From positions 84,228,150 through 84,292,149 of the forward strand of contig JAPWDM010000001.1 in NCBI GenBank assembly GCA_035578155.1: a DNA stretch of 64,000 nt, written 5' to 3'. The notes below the pieces were generated by a model, which saw only the letters and a list, made by a program, of their open reading frames with translations, was not told the origin of the DNA and did not search any database. Made by a program: the position numbers and the translations under genes. The stretch comes from Brachynemurus nebulosus. Taxonomy: Eukaryota; Arthropoda; Insecta; Neuroptera; Myrmeleontidae. Positions 15,645 to 28,378 of this stretch are shown here, piece by piece. Numbering within the stretch: the first letter of the stretch is position 1; each line of letters begins with the position of its first letter.

Positions 15645-15825
15645 AGGTGGCAATAATGTCGTCAAGCTCGGTCCCTATAGCAATTGTGAATTTTTTTATA
15701 ATAATGACATAAAAAAGAATACCATATCTCCTTTTAAATAAGAAGAATTATAGCATCGTCAATGTAATTGACCATTGTACAATACTGATAAAGTTAAAAA
15801 AAAAATTTGAAAGAGAATTATTTAT

Positions 15826-15930
15826 GTTGGAAAGGCATAGATTCGAACATAGAATCTTTCCATCCGGATATTAAAAAAAGTTTCATACATGAGAGCAGAC
15901 GCTAACCACACCACCAGCCGTCCTACTTGC
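15826..15930 (-). repeat. tRNA-like SINE head (possible)
   Basis: On the minus strand TGGTGTGGTTAGCGTC resembles a tRNA A box and TGTTCGAATCT a B box, about 50 bases apart, with an extended middle that prevents a clean cloverleaf. Consistent with a decayed tRNA-derived SINE and not a functional tRNA gene. Confidence 0.4.
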
Positions 15931-16465
15931 AAACAATACCAACTAACTGATACATATCAAATACGATATGTTATTCAAAACTTTTCGTACGTTTAATTTT
16001 TAAAAGAAGTCGCATTGGCCTAAATTATTATTACTTCAATACTCAGAGAAATATATTCTACAACATATATTAATTTCTCCCAAATCCATGATTCCCATGT
16101 TTGATACTCCCCTTGTAAGAAATATATATAAATAGTTAATGGAAATAGTATATTTATTGTACAATAAGTGGGAAAAGCGATTTATTTCTCACGAATATGA
16201 GTTTGTTGCACGAGCCCGCAGAGCTCGTGCAACAATTCATATGAATGAGAAATAAACGCTTTTCCCACGTATTTTACACTATACTTTTTCTATGAGCACA
16301 TTTTTTTCGTAAAATTTACATTATTAATATTTATTTAAATAAGTAGTAAAAAATTTTTAAATTTATAATGTCAGTTTTAAGATGTTCAAATTTTTGCCAA
16401 AGCATACTTTGAAACTATGGAAACAATAGATAACCAATATACATATTAGGTAAATACATTTTTAG

Positions 16466-16984
16466 AATGGGGTATTTGACAAATTTTTAAAAACCATCTT
16501 AGTGTGTTTATTACTTCTTACTAAACTCATAATACACATTTTTAAATTATTTTGTACTATATTTTTAATAAAAATCACCGATAAAATTTTAGTTTTTAAA
16601 AAGATCGCCAAAACGATGCTTTCTGTGACGTCAAATCGTATGACGTCATTAGCTCTAAAACACTGAGTAGTAGTAGTAGTAGGTCTAGTAATGAAAATTA
16701 ATAATGAAAAATTTCTTTCATAATTACCAAAAAAGTAAACAGTTTTTTTCCTAACTACAATATAATACCTACATATTCGAACGAGCTTGTGACGTAAGCT
16801 GCTTTTGCTTGATGTTTTTAATTACGTCATTTTTAACGTAAATTTTGTAATTTTATTTAATTAAAATTTTTATATTTTTGAATGAAATAACTTGTAAAAA
16901 AGCAATATTCAGTATCATTATGACTTGAGCAATTATTTAAAAATCAAAATAGAAATTTTTTCAGCTACTGTCAAATACCCCATT
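16466..16984. mobile_element. 519 bp TIR element inserted in repeat copy A
   Basis: Starts AATGGGGTATTTGACA and ends TGTCAAATACCCCATT, a perfect 16 bp inverted repeat. The matching site at 31365-31850 lacks it. No coding capacity. The interior contains three TGACGTCA-like or GACGTCAT motifs and a (TAG)n stretch near 16666. Confidence 0.75.
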
Positions 16985-16992
16985 ATTTATAT

Positions 16993-17862
<870 letters not shown>

Positions 17863-18506
17863 TATAGATTATATATTAAATCAAAGGAATAGCCCTACTT
17901 TTTTATTATGTTAAACCGTGGGATATTATTTCGCACGCTGTGGGCAATTATCAATTTTTACATATAGTTACCCGAGCGCAAAATGTTACTTTTAATAGTA
18001 GGAGTAGAAAAAATAATTATTGAATTAAATGTAATCTCGTATTACATGAACTAAATTTAGTTTTCTGACAAAACATAATACGAGTTTCTGTGTAATGAAA
18101 TGATAAGTTTTTATCGACATACCTCGTATTTAACTATCTGACACTAGAGTTCGCCAGCGCTGTATGTTCAAATGCAGCATTTTATTATCGGCTGTATGTA
18201 GATAACCGTTTTTTGATCAAGATACAACTTTCGGATGCTAGAGTTCGCCAGCGCTGATTTATATCAAAGTTGGTAAAACAAGTCGGTAAAATCTATTTTA
18301 CCAACCTTGGATTTAAATCATTGTGTATTTATTTCATAACGTCCTATCTTGATAATTCTGTACAAAAAAGTGGATTGTAACCTCGTATTTAATAAAAACA
18401 ACGGAAGCCCATAATTTAAAATATTTAAATGTCTGCTTCATGTCCACATAGTAGCAAACGTCAAAAAATGTAACATACTTAAATTCATAGTGACGAAAAC
18501 ATAGTA

Positions 18507-18820
18507 CAGTAGAACCCCTCATAAGTTATACGCTTGGGATCGACAACCTCTCATAAGTTATAATTCCACGAATCTCCCACCTAAAGTGTCTTAACAAATT
18601 TGACACATATGCGCTATATCTTTCCAATATGTTTTTGAGTGCGCAATATGTTTTTTAACAAACCGCGCATTGCCGCGCTTACTACTATAGAACTACGCAT
18701 GCGTTTGTAACTGTGGTAGGAGCAGCAAAAAAGGAGGAAATATAACTTATGAGAGATTCAAAATATAACTTACGAGAAGTTTATAACTTATAAGGGTATA
18801 ACTTATGAGGGGTTCTACTG
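18507..18820. mobile_element. pogo/Tigger-like MITE
   Basis: Begins CAGTAGAACCCCTCATAAG and ends with its complement CTTATGAGGGGTTCTACTG, flanked by TA at 18505-18506 and 18821-18822. The interior repeats the CATAAGTTATA motif near both ends. 314 bases, no transposase. Confidence 0.9.
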
Positions 18821-19234
18821 TATTTAATTGTACTGTAATTTATTTATTTTTTTTGTATTTAATATGTTTTTTGTGTTTCCTGAAAATTACAGTTTTTGAG
18901 ATATGAGGTTAAGATAGAAAGGTAGCGATTTTCTAGTTGGTGAATTGTTGTCAGTGAACTTTTTTGACACCATCAAAGAGCACAAGCATTTTTTCATTTG
19001 TAATGATTTTTCCAGGTTTCAAAGACCACGCACAATCTACAATCCATTATTTATAATTTACATAAAAAGTACACGCGGATGTTGGTACATACTTCCACTA
19101 GTAACTAACTGATGGCTAAAACGGACGCGTGAGATGCTGCTACGATACTAACATGCTAGATATGAAGTTAAGTAACTTGTAGACCACAAGTTAGTACTTA
19201 AAGATTTAATACAACTGGCTCTTCAAATAAATAC

Positions 19235-19598
19235 CTATGGATTTGTCCATTGGAATGAAAATATTCCAGTCCCTTGAGTACTTCCTTGAGGACAGTAGCT
19301 ATTGTGGCTTCATCAAAAACGCCATGCTTGCAATTAGTAACCCGAGTTTTGTGTTTTATAATGTCAAGAAGACTTCCACCTTCCAACAATCTTAATACCA
19401 ACCATAATTCTTCACGCACTACAAAGCTTGTATAGTATGTGACTACATTTTCATGATGGCAGCTCGACATGGCTTGAATTTCTTTGAGCAGTTCGTCCAT
19501 TGATGTGTTCCATTTTTCTAAATTGATGCGTTTTATAGCACATTTTTCATTGCGAGGTTTACATAAAGCGGCATGTACTACTGCAGTAGCACCAACAC
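19235..19598 (-). CDS. fray: Fray/OSR1/SPAK-type STE20 kinase, internal exon (N-lobe and hinge)
   Basis: The exon of the same kinase just upstream in transcription. It encodes the end of the glycine-rich loop ([11 protein letters not shown]), the ATP-anchoring Lys in [11 protein letters not shown], helix C ([13 protein letters not shown]), the hinge region around [19 protein letters not shown], and the start of the catalytic loop, ending at HR. The acceptor is ACAG, with the exon starting at 19598 in phase 1 (the first Gly codon is split). The donor GTATTT begins at 19234 and leaves AG, which is completed by the first base of exon 983-1148. Apparent coding beyond these sites, at 19199-19234 and 19599-19611, is intron read-through and does not match the family. 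The exon with the kinase N-terminus was not found to the right, so the upstream intron or first exon extends beyond what I can recognise. The sequence is uninterrupted and strongly conserved, indicating a live host gene. Confidence 0.93.
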
Positions 19599-19727
19599 CT
19601 GTACACAACAATAATAATATTAAAGCATTATATGAATGACCATATACAATAACACTACACGTTACAAATGAAAAAAAATTGAGTACCCTCTTGAAAATTT
19701 AGTGTTTATTTCTCTATATTTAACGCA

Positions 19728-19806
19728 TAGGGTAGAATCGTCTAATGTCGGCCTCAAAAATCTTCTGTTTCTATATGTCAAGCATTATTTATTTTTTAAA
19801 CCCTTT

Positions 19807-19843
<37 letters not shown>

Positions 19844-19886
19844 CAACCAGTTAAGGCACTAGCCGGCATTAGGTGATTCCACCCTA
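19728..19886. mobile_element. Short MITE with TAGGGT ends
   Basis: Starts TAGGGTAGAATCGTCTAATG and ends with an imperfect complement (CATTAGGTGATTCCACCCTA). A 32-base A run (19811-19842) lies in the centre. The TAGGGT end resembles 47911-48143. Confidence 0.7.
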
Positions 19887-20292
19887 TTAAGAATATATTT
19901 ATATATTTTTGTTTCTAACACGTACCGTTTCTTAAATACCAGTGAAAAGCATCGAAAGAATGATTAAAATAGTATGTTATATACCAGTCGTGGCCAACCT
20001 TTGTAAAAGCGAGGGGCAATTAAAATTTTCATGGACATTGCGGGCGCAACAATACGTAATGGCATCATATTTGTTTATCGTTCAAATTATTTTTAATTTT
20101 TTTTTTTTTTTTTTTTTAAATTCTTAATTATACTTTCTTGAATTTTTTTTCACATATAATTTTTGTTATTTTTTATTTTGGTTCTTTTTGATTTTATTTT
20201 ATAGATTAAAATAATAATAACAATTTAAAATTATAATTTTATTGAACGACATTTACTACATAATATTATAATACATTAAAAATTATGATTCA
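19887..20292. other. Left flank of the decayed hAT
   Basis: Contains the possible hAT terminus at 19985 and a T run at 20098-20117; otherwise featureless AT-rich sequence. Confidence 0.5.
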
Positions 20293-22006
20293 TTAATGAG
20301 AAGGTTGAGACTGTATTTTTTGACACAATTTTTCAAAATCAGGACAGTAATTTGATACTGCTACTCTTAAACTGTCATTCAAATTTTCATCCGTAAGGCG
20401 TGGCCTAAATTTATTTTTAATAAATTGCATTGAAGAAAATGTGGCTTCACTTAAATAAGTCGATCCAAAAAAAGATTTAAGCTTCAGTGCACATTTTTTT
20501 AATATTGGATAATTTACGTGCTTCAACTAATTTCCAAAAGTCTTTGTCCATGTTAATAGCTTTTAAAGCGACGTCATTTTGTAGTTCTATAATTTCCATT
20601 CCTAAATTTTCTAAATTTGTTGCATAAAATCAATTTATTTCTGCACTTAAGGTAATAATATCAACATAATCATCGGATTTTGAAAGAAAAATAAAATTGA
20701 TTCCAAGTCGTCAAATTGATTAAATCTTTTATTAAACTTATTATTTAATTTTGTTAGATAATCGATATACGTTCGAGAATCGATATGATTTTCTAGAAAT
20801 ATTCTCGACATTTGTGGAAAAAGCGTCAAAGTATTTTTTTGAAAGTGTGAACTCTTTATTTATTTGTCTTTACTCTGTCTTTATTTTTACCTTGTAGTTC
20901 AAGATTTAACTGATTTAATTTCTGACAAATATCAGCTAAAAAGGCTAAATTACCTAGTCAATTAGGATCTTCAAGTTCATTATAAATTACGCCCTTTTCC
21001 TCAAGAAATTTTTTTATTTCAGTAATCAAATTAAGAAACCGGTCTAATACTTTGCCTCTGCCAAGCCACCTTACTTTTGTGTAAGTTATTAAATCCAAGA
21101 ACTCAGCGTCATCATCTTCCAATAGCTTTTTGAAAAGTCGGTGCTGTAGTGGAGCAGCTTTTATAGAATTTATAATTTTTGTTATGAGGTCCAAAACGTG
21201 GCTAAATGTAAGAACTTTAGTACACAGAACTTGCGGATGTATTATGCAACGGTAGGCAAAAAAATTTGGAAATGATTCATCTTTTTTACATAAAGTTGCC
21301 GGGGCTCCATCAGTTGTAATTGAAGATAATTTATGTAAAAGAAGTTGTTGTTCCAAAACATAATTTTTAAAAACTTGATAAATATCTTCACCTCTCGTTC
21401 TTTCCTTCATTGGCAAAAGGCACAGTATTTCTTCTTTCACAGAGTAGTCTTCGAAAACCATTCTTGTTATTACTATTAATATTGAGATGTCCCCGTTACA
21501 TCCAAAAATTCGTCCATTTGAGCAGCTATTCATATCAGCTTCGAGTTGTTCTTTAAAATGAGTAGATATTGCCGCAGTTCTTCTTTTTATTGTATTGCGT
21601 GACAACTGTAAATCGTTCATTGCCCGAATTATTTCTGACTTATTAGAAAAAGTATCAAAGAGAGAATCGGCACCAATAAGTAAAGCTTGTTTAAATAATT
21701 CTCCATTTGAACGCTGTTTGTGCTATTTTAAACGATGCCATAGTTACATTTTTTGATTTTGGTTTATCTGTTACCTTTTTGAACAATAATTGCTGACTCT
21801 ATGACACTATGAGGCCTAAATTTTTTATCGAAATTCTCATGTTCTAACTTAAAATGTCTTTCAATATTATATTTTTTAGTAGTTACGGTGCGATTGCACA
21901 GAAGGCGTACACTACTTCCTTTTACTTCCACAAAACAATATTCTTCTTCCCAATCTTTTTGGAAAATGTAAGAACGTGGTCGTTTACTAGGACCTGCTTC
22001 AACCAT
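20293..22006 (-). pseudogene. hAT transposase, GTF2IRD2/ZBED-like type, decayed
   Basis: Fragments of one hAT transposase on the minus strand. 22006-21764 is an N-terminal zinc-finger-like segment (DWEEEYCFVE, a CNR motif and H..EHE). 21620-20958 is the catalytic core with SSITTDGAP, YRCIIHPQVLC (the C..H motif), and KVRWLGRGKVLDRF (conserved Trp). 20829-20647 continues it, and 20526-20293 is the C-terminal dimerisation region with FGSTYLSEATFSSMQFIKNKFRPRL. Stops and frameshifts separate the pieces (for example near 21620-21764 and 20526-20647), so no full protein is made. Just left, CAGTCGTGGCCAACC at 19985 resembles a hAT terminus (compare CAGGGGTGGCCACTACC at 34557), but no matching right end was found. 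Closely related in organisation to 35068-36899. The family hit is strong; element boundaries are uncertain. Confidence 0.85.
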
Positions 22007-22669
22007 ACTGAGTATTTTTTATTGTTAAATTAATAAGGTGAAGTAATAATAAAAGAAATTTTTAACAAAAAATAAACGAATTGGTGATAATAACTCTATT
22101 TTATATTTACGACATAATTTATACTTGCTTATTCACTAACTGCATAACGAACGTTATATACCGAAAGTTCGTTCTGTAATGAAAAGTAGATTAAAATGCG
22201 ATTCACTAACGAAAATATATTCGTTATAGCTATGACGATCTTCGTTGTCTGAACGAAAATTTAAACCTTTCGTTTGTATAAAGATTATTAATATAACTAT
22301 GGTATTTTTATAAAGTAAATAAACGAAATAAACTGTCATTTTTTTAAAAATAAATTTTTTATTACAAATTTGATTTGCATGTCGACAGTTTATATTACAT
22401 AATTTATGTAATTTTAATATCTTAGCACAATTTCCTTACTTACTATATATATGATTTTTATTAGTGATGGGCATAATCGAATGAAAATTAAGCGATCATT
22501 CGATTATTAAAATATCTCGAGATATAATAAAATCATTCGATTATTTTTCATTCGAATGATTTTAAAAAATATCTCGAGATATTTTTCAATCGAAGTTTTA
22601 AAAATATCTCCAGATAAAACAAATTCGATTCTTTTAAGTGATCCTACAAAATATCATGTAATAATTATT

Positions 22670-23373
22670 TAGTGGGTCGTCATATCTATTGAAAACAGAC
22701 AACTGTTTAAGTAAAAAAAAAGGTTTTATGATAACTATGATTGACGATATTCTGCATAAGATGAATAGCACAACCTAGCAGGGGTGCTTCCTTATTGATA
22801 CGCTATGTCATGAGCGCTGTATGTTCTCACGGATTCGGTTCGTCGTCGGTTGTTATGAATCGGTTTATCACTTACTCGTGGGTTCGTTTATTTATATAAT
22901 GATGTTATTATTTGTTGTTATATATTTTTGTAAGTCCATTGTAATGAATAATAAAACTTAAACACAATGAAACCGCCGTAATGATAAAAATGTGTCCCTG
23001 TGTTTATTTTGTGTCCATATTAAAGTTAGGAAAACTATAAAAACAACCACTTCAACCATATCAAAATTCTTTATTAAAATCTGCTGCGGTGTGATACAAT
23101 TTACAACAATAAAAATTAAAAGTTAAATGAATTAAGGTCCCACAGCTGATTGTTGGAAAGGCGGGCTATTTCCCCTTTCCATACTCAAACCCTAATTGAA
23201 TTCTCTTCCCGACGACCATCAGTATAAAACCCACCTACAATTCCATCCCGCTCCCCTCGCACCACAACGACACATACAACCCTAGACGTCGCCGTCGTTG
23301 TGGTGCAAAGTTATGCTATTGACGATAGTTATTACTGGGAGCGTGATAGAGATGTCGTTGGTCACACTTAGAT
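22670..23373. promoter_or_regulatory. Non-coding block with TATA-like box and strong hairpin
   Basis: Less AT-rich than its surroundings. CAGTATAAAACCC at about 23219 looks like a TATA box, and GCACCACAACGAC (about 23259) pairs exactly with GTCGTTGTGGTGC (about 23293) to form a 13 bp stem. I see no ORF downstream before the LTR at 23374. Function is unknown; promoter identity is an inference. Confidence 0.35.
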
Positions 23374-23641
23374 TATGGGCATTGTCGAAATCTACTTTAC
23401 CGACATGCAATATTATCAAACTTATCAAATTCTTTATTACCAACTAGTTAGTTGAACCTTTTTTTATGAATTGAGTTTTTTAGGAAGACAGACGCAATAA
23501 TCAATCAAGATGGTTTCCTCTTAGTACACAGTGTTGGCTCATCACAATTTTGTTAATTAATTTTATTTGTAATTTAATTGAATAAATCTTAAAATACGGA
23601 GTACAATTTTATCAATCAACCATATGAACACGCATCCCACA
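23374..23641 (+). repeat. 5' LTR of Ty3/gypsy element
   Basis: 268 bases, TATGGGCATTG..CATCCCACA, with no differences seen from the copy at 27820-28087. Flanked on the left by AGAT (23370-23373), repeated after the 3' LTR (28088-28091). A TGG two bases after the LTR (23644) is where a tRNA primer site should start. Confidence 0.95.
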
Positions 23642-23742
23642 ATTGGTAACCCCTCCGTGTGGTTGATTGATTTAATAAAATCAAGTTAAAAATCACGTGT
23701 TGGTTTTCACATTTAAACTATTGCGGAAGCGAATCGAAAATA

Positions 23743-24631
23743 ATGGAAGAAGAATTAAAACGTGCATTGGAAGTAGTCAAATCTGAAAATGTACTATTAC
23801 AACAACAATTGGAGGCATTCCAAAATCAAGTAAGTCAAAATTCTTCCGATCAGCCTCGTCCAACGTCCGCTCAAACAAACGAAAATACAATGAACCAATG
23901 CGTACAACAAACTAACTTAGCCGCACTTCGCGAAGTTAAGCTTGCTAAATTTTGGCCAGAACATCCTGAACTATGGTTCAAACAAGCCGAATCAGAATTT
24001 CACGCCAAACAAGTCAATTCGGATAGTTCAAGATTCCATGCGATTGTTTGTCAGTTGGGTCGTGAAGAGCTTTGCGTAGTCTCAAGCATCCTGACTAATC
24101 CGCCACCACAGGATAAATATGAAAATCTCAAAAGAACACTTATAAATCATTATTCAATTTCTACGGACCAAAAAATTCGTAAACTCATTCGATCAGTTAT
24201 TACAAAAATTATGGATTCATCGTCTTCCAACACGTCTTCAGGAAACACTGTCAGGCGTTCTAGCAGCCGCTCCCAATATGCAACAAACGGCAATTACTGC
24301 CCTAGCTGATCAATTAGCTGAAATTTCCAATTTTTCATCAATCAACTCAATTTCTAACTCCACCGAAGCATTCGCTATTTAAGAGACACCAACTAATGTA
24401 GCTGAGTTAAGCAAACAAATAAACGAACTCAAATTTCAAATGTCAAAAATTAATTCTCAGTCATCACAAAACAATTATAGACGAAATCGATCAAGATCAC
24501 GGGAAAATCGACCAAGCTGGAACAAAAACTGGTGTTGGTTTCACAATAAATTCGGAAAAAATGCTAATAAATGCGAACAGCCGTGTGCTTTCAAACAAAT
24601 CAACAAGAGATCAAATACCAGTTCGGGAAAC
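23743..24631 (+). pseudogene. gag: gag of the gypsy element, disrupted
   Basis: The start at 23743 opens with a coiled-coil-like stretch (EEELKRALEVVKSENVLLQQ), then the capsid region with VKLAKFWPEHPELWFKQAES, typical of the DUF7041-type arthropod gypsy Gag. After KIRKLIRSV (about 24200) the capsid frame is lost: the following residues match the family only in another frame (WIHRLPTRLQETL), and roughly 30 family residues seem missing. A TAA lies at 24380-24382 in the recovered frame. The tail (24440-24634) has the CWFHNKFGKNANKCEQPC signature that replaces a CCHC knuckle in this group. Gag would form the cytoplasmic particle; this copy cannot make a full one. Confidence 0.85.
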
Positions 24632-27563
24632 TAACTCCGCTTTCATCAGTTGCGGCGGTTGATGATAGCGGTAACACACAAAACCGCCTATTTATCTACG
24701 ATAGAAAAAATCGTATATCCTTTTTAATCGATACTGGCGCGGAAATTTCGGTAATACCACGACCTAGATATTCAGTGTCACATCCCACCTCGCTAAAATT
24801 ATCCGCGGCAAACGGAAGCGTCATAAGTACGTATGGTAGAAGATCCCTTAATATGAATCTTGGACTCCGTCGAGAATTTAAATGGAATTTTTTAATTGCT
24901 TCAGTTCCAATTGCAATTATTGGCGCCGATTTTTTAAAACACTACGGTCTGCTAGTGGATGTTAAGCAGAAGTGCCTCTTGGATCCACTCACTAACATAT
25001 CATCCTTCGGGAGAATTCGCCGAATTACCAATCCATCTCTTAATTCACTCTGTATTGTCAACATAAATGATAAATTTACACACCTATTCAAACAATTTCC
25101 AGAGATCACCGGTGCAATTCCACCTAAACCAACATTGGGACACAATATAGAACATCATATCCAAACTACTGGAAACCCAATTTCCCAACGACCTCGCCGT
25201 TTATGGAAATGCAAAATGAAGGTATTTGCCGTCCATCTAAGAGCCCGTGGGCTAGTCCACTCCACATGGTACGTAAACCTTCAGGTAATTGGAGACCGTG
25301 CGGCGATTTTAGACGACTCAATGCAGTAACAATCCCTGATCAATATCCAATATCTCACATACAAGATTTCTCAAGTTTTTTACATGGCAAGAAAGTATTC
25401 AGCAAACTGGATATCGACAAAGCTTTCTTAAAAGTAAAAATGGCACCAGAAGATGTCGAGAAAACTGCTGTCACCACACCGTTTGGTTTATTTGAATTTT
25501 TATACATGCCATTCGGTTTGCGGAATGCGGCCCAAACATTTCAACGTTACATTAACCAGGTCCTGCACGGACTCGACTTCGTATATACTTACCTGGACGA
25601 TTGCTTAATTGCATCAAATTCCAACGAGGAACATGAAGAGCATCTCAAAATCATTTTTAACAGATTTCGTGAGTATGGCATAGTACTTAACATTTCTAAA
25701 TGTGTTCTAGGCGTTTCGACAATCGATTTCCTAGGATACCAAATATCAGAAAACGGTATTCAACCAATACCTACCAGAGTCCAGGCTATTCTCAAATGTC
25801 CTCGTCCAACTACTATCAAGGACCTTCGCAAATTTCTCGGCGCAATTAATTTTTATCGCCGTTGCATCAAGGATGCCGCACAATCACAAGCACCTCTGAA
25901 CACACTCTTGAAGGGAGCCACCAAAAACGACAAACGTAAAATCAATTGGACACAAGAAACCAATTTAGCCTTTGAAAATTGCAAACAAGGGCTTGCCAAC
26001 GCAGCACTCCTTGCTCATCCTAAAATTGGTGCTCCACTACGCTTAACAACTGACGCATCGAATACTACGATGGGAGGATGTGTCGAACAATTTACTAACA
26101 ATCAATGGTATCCACTAGGTTTCTTTTCCAAACCATTTTCACCGGCTCAAAGAAACTATAGCACTTATGATCGTGAGCTATCAGCAATTTATTACAGCAT
26201 TAAATTTTTTCGACATCTCTTGGAAGGGAACATTTTCGTCACACGCACCGACCACAAACCATTAGTTAACGCACTCCAGCGAAACTCAGAAAATGCTTCT
26301 CCATGTCAAATACGTCAACTTGCATTCATCAGCGAATTTTGTACCACAATTGAACATATTTCTGGTGAAGACAATGTCTTAGCCAACAATCTGTCACGTA
26401 TCAACGCAATTACTTTCCCTGCACAATTTTCGACAGCCGAAATAGCTGCAGCTCAATCCGAAGATGCCGAACTTCAAGAACTTCTGAAATCAAACTCAAC
26501 TTCCTTAAAATTACATCAAATTAAGTTCAGTTCAACCGACACTCCTATTTATTGTGATACATCTACCGAAGAGATTCGTCCATATGTACCTAAATCAATG
26601 AGGAAGAAAATTTTTGACTCATTCCATAATTTAGCACACTCTAGTGGTCGTATTACAGATCGAGCTATTTCACAACATTACGTTTGGCCACATATGCATC
26701 GTCAAATTATTCAGTTAGCCAAAACATGTCTTGAATGTCAATCATCTAAAGTTAACCGTCACGTTCGTCCTACGCCCAAGCGCTTTATCGAACCAGACGC
26801 ACGATTCAAACATATCCATATCGATATCGTCGGACCACTCCAGGAATCTCACGGATACAAGTACATTTTAACTATGATGGATCGTTTTTCTCGCTAGCCT
26901 GAAGCCGTACCAATCAAAGATATTTCCGCCAGAACTATTTCAAATGCAGTCTTCACACATTGGGTATCACGTTTCGGAACCCCTTTAACCATCACCACGG
27001 ACCAAGGAACTCAATTCGAGTCTGAACTTTTTTCTGCCTTAGCTGCCATGATTGGTGCATCTAGACAACGAACCACACCATATCATCCACAAGCCAACGG
27101 CCTAATTGAACGCTGGCATCGTACCGTCAAAGCCGCACTCAAATGTCAAAATAATAAAAATTGGGTAGAAACACTTCCAATCGTTCTACTCGGACTTCGT
27201 TCATGTCATAAGGTCGATATTCAAGGATCACCTGCGGAAATGCTCTACGGAACCACAATCAGATTACCGGGTGAATTTTTTAACAGCGAAGATCTAGATT
27301 CAAATCCTAGAATATTCCTAGAAGAATTACGTCAACACTTGAGACAGATCCGACCTCAACCTACAGCCCACAAAATTAAAAATACACCTTTCTGTTTCAG
27401 AGACCTTTTCAAGTGTACCCACGTATTTGTCAGAGTTGACTCCGTCAAGGGTCCCCTAGACAAACCGTACAATGGTCCATTCAAGATTCTGGAAAGAATT
27501 TCCGACTTTCTTTTCAAAGTAGACATTGAAGGTAGACCAACCAATATTAACATCGAAGGCTGA
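24571..27563 (+). pseudogene. pol: pol (protease, RT, RNase H, integrase) of the gypsy element, disrupted
   Basis: Protease: FLIDTGAEISVIP, catalytic Asp at about 24730. The frame breaks near 25195, where about ten residues of the linker before RT seem to be missing. RT resumes in another frame with CGDFRRLN, FSKLDIDKAF, MPFGLRNAAQTFQR and active-site YLDD at 25590. RNase H follows with TTDASN, YDRELSAIY and TDHKPL. Integrase has an HHCC zinc site (HNLAH..CLEC), HIDIVGPL and TDQGTQFES, then E in NGLIERWHR. A TAG at 26895-26897 replaces the expected Trp codon after RFSR and separates the start of the integrase core from its remainder (27048-27563 is the downstream open piece). Together this is one reverse-transcribing polyprotein, broken at least twice. 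Confidence 0.93.
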
Positions 27564-27819
27564 AACCAGCATTTTTACCTTCAGAAGAATTCGACACTAG
27601 TCAAACGACAACTGTTTTTCCTTCAACATCATCGTCCTCGCAGTCGACCTCTACACCGTCAACGATAGGACCTGATCGTGTTTACGGAAGGAAATCAACT
27701 AAAAGAGTTACCTTTTCCTTATAATTTTTATTTCATGTACAGCAATCATTTTGTAATGTATAAAATTTACTTTTGTAATCTTTTATTTACCACCGTACTT
27801 TATACTAAGAGGGGAGCAA

Positions 27820-28087
27820 TATGGGCATTGTCGAAATCTACTTTACCGACATGCAATATTATCAAACTTATCAAATTCTTTATTACCAACTAGTTAGTTG
27901 AACCTTTTTTTATGAATTGAGTTTTTTAGGAAGACAGACGCAATAATCAATCAAGATGGTTTCCTCTTAGTACACAGTGTTGGCTCATCACAATTTTGTT
28001 AATTAATTTTATTTGTAATTTAATTGAATAAATCTTAAAATACGGAGTACAATTTTATCAATCAACCATATGAACACGCATCCCACA
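27820..28087 (+). repeat. 3' LTR of Ty3/gypsy element
   Basis: 268 bases, visually identical to 23374-23641. Preceded by the purine tract AGAGGGGAGCAA and followed by target duplication AGAT (28088-28091). Confidence 0.95.
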
Positions 28088-28378
28088 AGATGCATGTTAC
28101 AACCAATTTAGGTAAACGTTAATACATATATGTGATGTAGGTTGCATAAAAACTTTCGCTGATGTGCCCCGGTTACAATGTGCACCGTCAAGTAAAACGT
28201 AACTATGACACAACGCTGTACTACGTCAACAATTGTATATATAAAGTGTATTAGTTGTCAAAATACTGTGCCAGTGGGGTGTTTCGTCATTATAGATTAT
28301 GACCGTCAACGTGTTAAAATGCCGACTATTAAAATGGAAAAGCCGATAATACTGTAATTAGTAATGGTTTAATGGTTA

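Larger units (their letters stand above)
11028..16116. mobile_element. 5.1 kb element with about 36 bp TIRs, class unknown
   Basis: The left end ACAAGGGAAGTATCAAACAT and the right end, its near-complement ending in CCCCTTGT, form inverted repeats that extend inward past CATGGGAATCACGGATTTGG. The interior (11065-14492 and 15645-16080) is AT-rich with homopolymer runs, for example T at 11107-11138, and no recognisable protein. It contains the element 14493-15644 and the tRNA-like repeat at 15826-15930. I could not define the target duplication. Confidence 0.55.
23374..28087 (+). mobile_element. Ty3/gypsy LTR retrotransposon, 4.7 kb, defective
   Basis: The complete insertion comprises LTR, gag, protease, RT, RNase H, integrase, a purine tract (AAGAGGGGAGCAA just before 27820) and LTR, with 4 bp target duplication AGAT. 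It is inserted in the same orientation as the window inside the hAT-like element 22462-29299. gag and pol are damaged (see those entries), so this copy could move only with proteins supplied by another copy. Confidence 0.95.

Noticed and set aside
12040..15670. Another TIR element with ATAGGGACCGA ends (about 12042 and 15670)
   Set aside because: Only about 11-16 bases match, no target duplication is seen, and the right copy lies between other elements.
19985..22161. Target duplication TTATATAC for the decayed hAT (left 19977-19984, right about 22154)
   Set aside because: The bases just before the right copy do not resemble the hAT terminus CAGTCGTGGCC, so an 8-base match in AT-rich DNA is probably chance.
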